Below are positions 17,201 through 19,700 of a stretch of DNA of 19,700 nt, piece after piece. This DNA is from Candidatus Eiseniibacteriota bacterium. Its GTDB lineage: Bacteria; Eisenbacteria; RBG-16-71-46. Position 1 is the first letter of the stretch, and each line of letters opens with the position of its first letter. Below the pieces are notes generated by a model. It was not told the DNA's origin. It did not search any database and saw nothing but the letters and a program-made list of their open reading frames with translations. Both the position numbers and the translations under genes were made by a program. The stretch spans positions 1 through 19,700 of the forward strand of contig CAIXRL010000257.1 of the NCBI GenBank assembly GCA_903921835.1, read 5' to 3'.

Positions 17201-17797
17201 CGAGAGGACGACGGTCTCGCGCCCGAGGTTCGTGAGCGAAGCCGTGCGCACCCAGCCCGTCGCGTCGCTCCCGGCCCAGCGGTAGCGAAACGCCAGCTGC
17301 GCCTCGCGGTCGATCTCCTCGAACACCAGCCGGTTCCCGATCGTGTTCTTGCTCAGCGATCGCTCGATGTGCGGGCCGGCATCGTTGCCGGTGGCGAACG
17401 GCTCCCACACGGCGCGCGGGCGCCCCGCCCGGTGCACTCGCACGAGCGTCACGGGACCGGTGTGGTGGTGCGCGTCGTGCAGCCGGTCCACGGTCTCGTA
17501 CGGGAACAGCGCGCCGTCCGGGTCGCGCCGTCCGGCCGTGAGCCCTCCGGCCGACGAGATGAACATCCACAGGTCCGTGTCCGTGGGCAAGTTCATCAGG
17601 AACGGCGGCATCCGGTCGAAGGCGTGGATGCGGTGGTAGTCCTCGCCGTCCAGCACCACGAACTCGCCGCGCGGAACGAGGCGGCCACCTGCCGCGCCGA
17701 TCGCCGCGTCCGCCGGGGCGTCGATCCCCGACGCGCGCAGTCCGCGCCTGGCCTTCGGTGACTGCCTGTGACTCGCGTCGCTCACGGCTGGCTCCAT
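14228..17797 (-). CDS. Large GH94/GH36-like (alpha/alpha)6-barrel carbohydrate enzyme, predicted
   Basis: This is a 1189-aa protein without signal peptide or membrane segments. The N-terminal part (about 45-330) looks like the beta-sandwich of cellobiose-phosphorylase-type enzymes, including SAGGLTAGRRDPDGALFPYE and HHHTGPVTLVRV. The central and C-terminal region is aromatic-rich and helical, with EGNWRDVFQNWEAL near residue 488, SGIGYWGDHQIVYLLKFLE near 550, and HTPGHGGAKQPGMTGQVKEE near 1041. I do not see the GDWNDG catalytic motif of classical GH94 enzymes, so activity and substrate are not assigned. The neighbouring secreted GH16 gene suggests processing of imported beta-glucan oligosaccharides. 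ATG 17797 has almost no Shine-Dalgarno site and follows a hairpin. The in-frame GTG at 17785 is preceded by GGAG at six bases and may be the true start, removing four residues. It is the second gene of the operon, 25 bases after GH16. Confidence 0.7.
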   Translation of the reverse strand: MEPAVSDASHRQSPKARRGLRASGIDAPADAAIGAAGGRLVPRGEFVVLDGEDYHRIHAFDRMPPFLMNLPTDTDLWMFISSAGGLTAGRRDPDGALFPYETVDRLHDAHHHTGPVTLVRVHRAGRPRAVWEPFATGNDAGPHIERSLSKNTIGNRLVFEEIDREAQLAFRYRWAGSDATGWVRTASLTNLGRETVVLSLLDGLRNVLPSGAPIRLYQQSSCLVDAYKRVDVDRESRLGIFSLTSKVSDRPEPAEELRASTVWCHGLPQLRVALSAGALQAFRRGEPVCEEGVLTGRRGNYLVTSTPTLESGASVEWHIAADSDRSHVQIARLRARLLEPAGLGAWVEDSLRTASDGLRRIVGSADGIQLTRGADVHAHHFANVLFNNLRGGVFVKNHSFPRSDLAAFLRSRDRALAARHAGLVSRLPEEPDVVDLHRAAGQSGDADLRRLGLEYLPLYFGRRHGDPSRPWNRFSINVRNRDGSQALRFEGNWRDVFQNWEALTRSFPGFLPGVIARFLNGSTVDGFNPYRITRDGVDWEVLDPENPWSGIGYWGDHQIVYLLKFLESMRQHVPGGLEELLGQEVFGYADVPYRLEPYARMLAHPRATIRFDNERAARVAERVAANGHDGKLVRSADGGVHHASLFEKLIVPALSKLSCLVPDGGIWMNTERPEWNDANNALVGSGVSVVTLCYLRRYLRFVEDLLGESPSTSHPVSVEVARWLRQVTSVLEVRRVALADPRVDDVSRRQVMDELGEAFTVYRERVYAHGFSGKTPVEASEVVACCRIACQWLDHAILANRRSDGLYHSYNLLETGAGVATVRPLGLMLEGQVAALSSGLVGAAEAAQLVPGLFASALYRADQNSFMLYPEKPLPAFLDRNRVPEAHALAVPLVTELLQAEDVSILERDAEGTLRFHADFSNAADLSAALDRLSGSEAWSVAVARDRQLLLDLFEEVFRHRTFTGRSGTMYAYEGLGSVYWHMVAKLLLAVQEVTLRAREDGDDAALCAALAGDYYRIRGGLGFEKSAADFGAFPADPYSHTPGHGGAKQPGMTGQVKEEILTRFGELGVCVREGVVSFDPVLLRRDEFLTEPGRYRGFDLAGQPQAFDVAAGSLAFSFCQVPVVYTLTSRAAWIRVTGDDGVPTERPGNRLEPGESQALLGRLGGLSRIEVGVPERVLCCDPGEPKRA

Positions 17798-17799
17798 CG

Positions 17800-17814
17800 G
17801 GCGGCACCGCCGCC
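17800..17814 (-). promoter_or_regulatory. Intercistronic hairpin at the start of the GH94-like gene
   Basis: On the minus strand GGCGGC, a GGT loop and GCCGCC form a perfect 6-bp stem that ends two bases before ATG 17797 and begins eight bases after the GH16 stop. It would hinder initiation at that ATG, or shield the upstream message from 3' decay. Its role is inferred. Confidence 0.4.
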
Positions 17815-17822
17815 GGAACTCG

Positions 17823-19430
17823 TCAATTCAGGACCACCATTCGCCTGGCCTCGTTGATACCATCGGCGCGGAGCCGGTAGAGGTACACGCCGGGGGGAAC
17901 GAGCTGGCCGGCATCGTTCCTGCGGTTCCACTCCACGACGTGCCCGCCGGCGAGCGCCATGCCGCTCGCCAGCGTGCGGATCCTGCGGCCCGCGAGGTCG
18001 TAGACGCCCAGCTCCGCGTTTCCCGCCCTGGGCAGCGTGTAGCGGATCGCGGTGCCGGCGGCGGCCGGGTTCGGCGCCGCGGACAGGAGCGTCGCCGGGA
18101 CGGTCGCCGCCGGCGGTACGGCGAGCACGCCGCAGTTGCCCGACGGGCAGGCCGGGTTGAACGTGAAGGCGTCCATGATCGCCTCCTGGTTCAGGCCCGA
18201 CGAGGGCGCCGCGAGCTGCCAGAGGTTCAGGTGCACGCGCGGCGCCTCGGGCCGCGGAATGTCCGCGCCGGTGTAGGTCCACGCCGCGATCGGCGTCGAG
18301 GTGGCCTCGGCGTCCGGCCCGCCGCGCCAGCTGCGATACTGGACGCTTCCGGGCAGCCAGCGGAACGCGTGGCTCGCGACCTCGGAGTCGGCGAACGCCG
18401 CGTCGAAGCGTTGCATGTTGACGTAGACCGCCGGCTGGCACACGAACTGCGCGTCGGCGTTGGCGGCGGAGCCCCAGCGACTGAACTCGACGTCGATCTC
18501 GTTGTACGGGTTCCACCACAGGTAGCCGCTGTCGTAGCAACTGCCGTACTCCCAGATGAACATGCCAAACACGGCGTTGCGGTCGAGCAGGTCGAGGCGC
18601 CCGCGCGTGGTGAAGATGTAGTCGCCGTAGCCGAGCGGCGTGTCGAGCGTGATCTCGCTGCTGTACCAGGTGCTACCCGACTTGTGGATGGTCAGGTGCA
18701 GTCGCCCGAGCGTGTCCACCCACGTGCCGTTGGCGGTGCCGTCGAAATAGCTCGGCCCCGGGCCGTAATAGCCGGTGCCCTTCACGCGCCACGTGCGGCC
18801 GCTGAAGGCGAGCGTGCGCGCGGTGGGGAAGTCGCTCCACTGCAGCGAATCGTGCGAGGGCGAAGCGAGGTAGCAGTTCGGCGCGTCGAACGCGACCTGC
18901 GGGGTCGGGTCCGTCGGGCCCTGCAGCACGCCGAGCACGAAGTGGATGGACGCGGTGCCGGCGGGTGCGCCGCCGCTCTGTACGCTGTAGACCTGCCACG
19001 AGCCGGTGGGCGTCGACGCCGTGGCGGCGTTGTGCGATTCGTACGAGATCAGCGCGCCGGCCGCGTTGCGCCACTCGATGTTGAGCAGCGCGGCCGAGCC
19101 GCCGGTGAGCGGCGCCGTGGGCGAGTTCCACACGATCACGGAGGTGAACCACTGCTGACCCGGCGTGCACGGCAGCGACTGCCAGAGGCCGGCGACGTTC
19201 CACGTCCCGTCGTTGGGACCGGTCACGAGCGCGGCGTCGGAGCCGTGCGCCGCGTTCGACGTGCGGGCCACGGTGCCGAACTGGGTCCAGCCGGTGAACA
19301 AGCTGGCGCCCGAGCCCGGGTGCTCGAAGCTGGGATTGGCGAGCATGCACTGCGCGGCCAGGCCGGCGACGGGGTACAGCCACAGCGTCGTCGCGAGGGC
19401 GGCGGCGAACAGCGTCTTCATGCCCGACAT
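17823..19430 (-). CDS. Secreted GH16-type beta-glucanase with N-terminal CBM-like and C-terminal FlgD-like Ig domains
   Basis: This 535-aa protein starts with a signal peptide (MKTLFAAALATTLWLYPVAG, cleavage near A25-A26). A CBM4/9-like beta-sandwich (about 28-190) follows, opening with MLANPSFEHPGSGASLFTGW. The GH16-type catalytic domain (about 195-435) has NEIDVEFSRWG, with the likely nucleophile E311, D313 and acid/base E315. The motif is the EIDxE form without the extra Met of laminarinases (EIDxME), as in lichenases and xyloglucan enzymes. The C-terminus (about 450-535) is a FlgD-like Ig domain (SAAPNPAAAGTAIRYTLP, GVYDLAGRRIRTL, PPGVYLYRL) often found on exported proteins of FCB-related bacteria. 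ATG 19430 is favoured over ATG 19421 because GGAG sits six bases upstream of it. A mixed-linkage or beta-1,3-glucan substrate is likely but not certain. It is the first gene of the operon. Confidence 0.86.
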   Translation of the reverse strand: MSGMKTLFAAALATTLWLYPVAGLAAQCMLANPSFEHPGSGASLFTGWTQFGTVARTSNAAHGSDAALVTGPNDGTWNVAGLWQSLPCTPGQQWFTSVIVWNSPTAPLTGGSAALLNIEWRNAAGALISYESHNAATASTPTGSWQVYSVQSGGAPAGTASIHFVLGVLQGPTDPTPQVAFDAPNCYLASPSHDSLQWSDFPTARTLAFSGRTWRVKGTGYYGPGPSYFDGTANGTWVDTLGRLHLTIHKSGSTWYSSEITLDTPLGYGDYIFTTRGRLDLLDRNAVFGMFIWEYGSCYDSGYLWWNPYNEIDVEFSRWGSAANADAQFVCQPAVYVNMQRFDAAFADSEVASHAFRWLPGSVQYRSWRGGPDAEATSTPIAAWTYTGADIPRPEAPRVHLNLWQLAAPSSGLNQEAIMDAFTFNPACPSGNCGVLAVPPAATVPATLLSAAPNPAAAGTAIRYTLPRAGNAELGVYDLAGRRIRTLASGMALAGGHVVEWNRRNDAGQLVPPGVYLYRLRADGINEARRMVVLN

Positions 19431-19498
19431 GAGGGACTCCCGGGGGCTCGCGGTCCAGGTCGCCGCGCGTTCACGATGGCGTGAGAGGGATATGGAGA

Positions 19499-19531
19499 GG
19501 CGGGCGAAACCCCGCAGGGCCTGCGCCCGCC
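19499..19531. repeat. Inverted repeat in the leader of the GH16 gene
   Basis: GGCGGGCG (19499-19506) pairs with CGCCCGCC (19524-19531), an 8-bp stem with a 17-base loop that holds a further CCC-GCA-GGG mini-stem. It lies about 70 bases upstream of ATG 19430, within the probable transcript leader. It could be a leader structure or the terminator of a gene beyond the window. No T-run follows on either strand. Confidence 0.4.
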
Positions 19532-19548
19532 CCCCAGAAACGAAACGG

Positions 19549-19700
19549 CTAGCCCGGATTATTCATGAGCCCGCGGCCTGCGAGCGCGATCTGCGCGTCA
19601 TCCGCTGCGAAGCTCGACCGGCCGCTGTCCTCATCGTGTCTGCAACACGGTTCCGGCGCGGCCGGCCGATCTTCTTGCGTCTGACGCACATCTCGCACTC
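19549..19700 (-). other. Short open frame running off the right edge, unrecognised
   Basis: On the minus strand a frame is open from the window edge to TAG at 19549-19551, about 49 codons ending GRGLMNNPG. It has no recognisable domain. Its amino-acid mix (many Arg, Ala and acidic residues) could be chance in GC-rich DNA. The ending is loosely reminiscent of a mobile-element protein tail, but I cannot support that. Apart from this and the repeat and A/T-rich island described separately, the 270 bases from 19431 to 19700 show nothing. Confidence 0.2.
19558..19563 (-). promoter_or_regulatory. Candidate -10 element for the GH16 / GH94-like operon
   Basis: On the minus strand AATAAT matches TATAAT at five of six positions and is the main A/T-rich island in an otherwise GC-rich intergenic region. 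A transcript starting near 19550 would have a leader of roughly 115 bases. No recognisable -35 is found at 16-18 bases. The same bases could instead belong to the end of an open frame (minus 19549-19700), so the call is tentative. Confidence 0.28.

Noticed and set aside
14663..17761. 1032-codon plus-strand frame opposite the GH94-like gene
   Set aside because: The protein is Val/Arg/His/Gln-rich low complexity, typical of the antisense of GC-rich coding DNA; the minus frame has aromatic-rich conserved-looking motifs and proper operon spacing.
1..19700. CRISPR arrays, tRNA or rRNA genes, complete insertion sequences
   Set aside because: No regularly spaced direct repeats, no cloverleaf-type or rRNA segments and no transposase gene were seen on reading both strands.

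Overview
The window comes from a high-GC bacterium with tightly packed genes. Eight of the nine CDS ends visible here use TGA, and the ninth uses TAG. Sec-type signal peptides, a secreted glycoside hydrolase with a C-terminal FlgD-like Ig domain, a eukaryotic-type Ser/Thr kinase fused to a TolB/FlgO-like and TPR region, and an exported TPR-CHAT protein together suggest a Gram-negative, FCB-like or Eisenbacteria-like lineage. That placement is inference. No rRNA, ribosomal protein or other phylogenetic marker lies in the window.

Layout. (1) Positions 1-2987, plus strand: the end of an FAD subunit, then the complete [2Fe-2S] and Mo-cofactor subunits of a three-subunit molybdenum hydroxylase of the xanthine oxidase family, in the order FAD-FeS-Mo. 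A 12-bp-stem hairpin closes this operon and faces the convergent gene behind it. (2) Positions 3086-5530, minus strand: a DUF2339-type polytopic membrane protein gene. Its single reading frame is interrupted by two in-frame TGA codons and carries a perfect 33-bp tandem duplication. (3) Positions 5810-7450, minus strand: a stand-alone GHKL (Hsp90/MutL-type) ATPase, divergent from (4) positions 7712-11728, plus strand: a 1338-aa exported TPR-like protein ending in a CHAT peptidase domain with an intact His/Cys dyad. It is followed by (5) positions 11882-14164: a Ser/Thr protein kinase fused to a TolB/FlgO-like domain and TPRs. (6) Positions 14228-19430, minus strand: a two-gene carbohydrate operon. 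The first gene transcribed encodes a secreted GH16-type beta-glucanase with a CBM-like N-terminus. The second encodes a 1189-aa protein without a signal peptide that resembles GH94/GH36-type (alpha/alpha)6-barrel enzymes. (7) Positions 19431-19700: a leader or promoter region with a structured repeat, an A/T-rich island and a weak open frame running off the edge.

How the genes may work together. The Mo hydroxylase genes form one enzyme. The GH16 and GH94-like genes plausibly cut a beta-glucan outside the cytoplasm and process its oligosaccharides inside. The middle block (GHKL ATPase, CHAT protein, kinase-TPR) is the least explained part. All three are signalling or conflict-type modules sharing one divergent intergenic region. 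The signal peptide on the CHAT protein argues for an envelope role rather than a classical cytoplasmic defence effector. The middle block and the doubly interrupted DUF2339 gene are the best candidates for something undescribed, but the sequence alone does not prove a new system.
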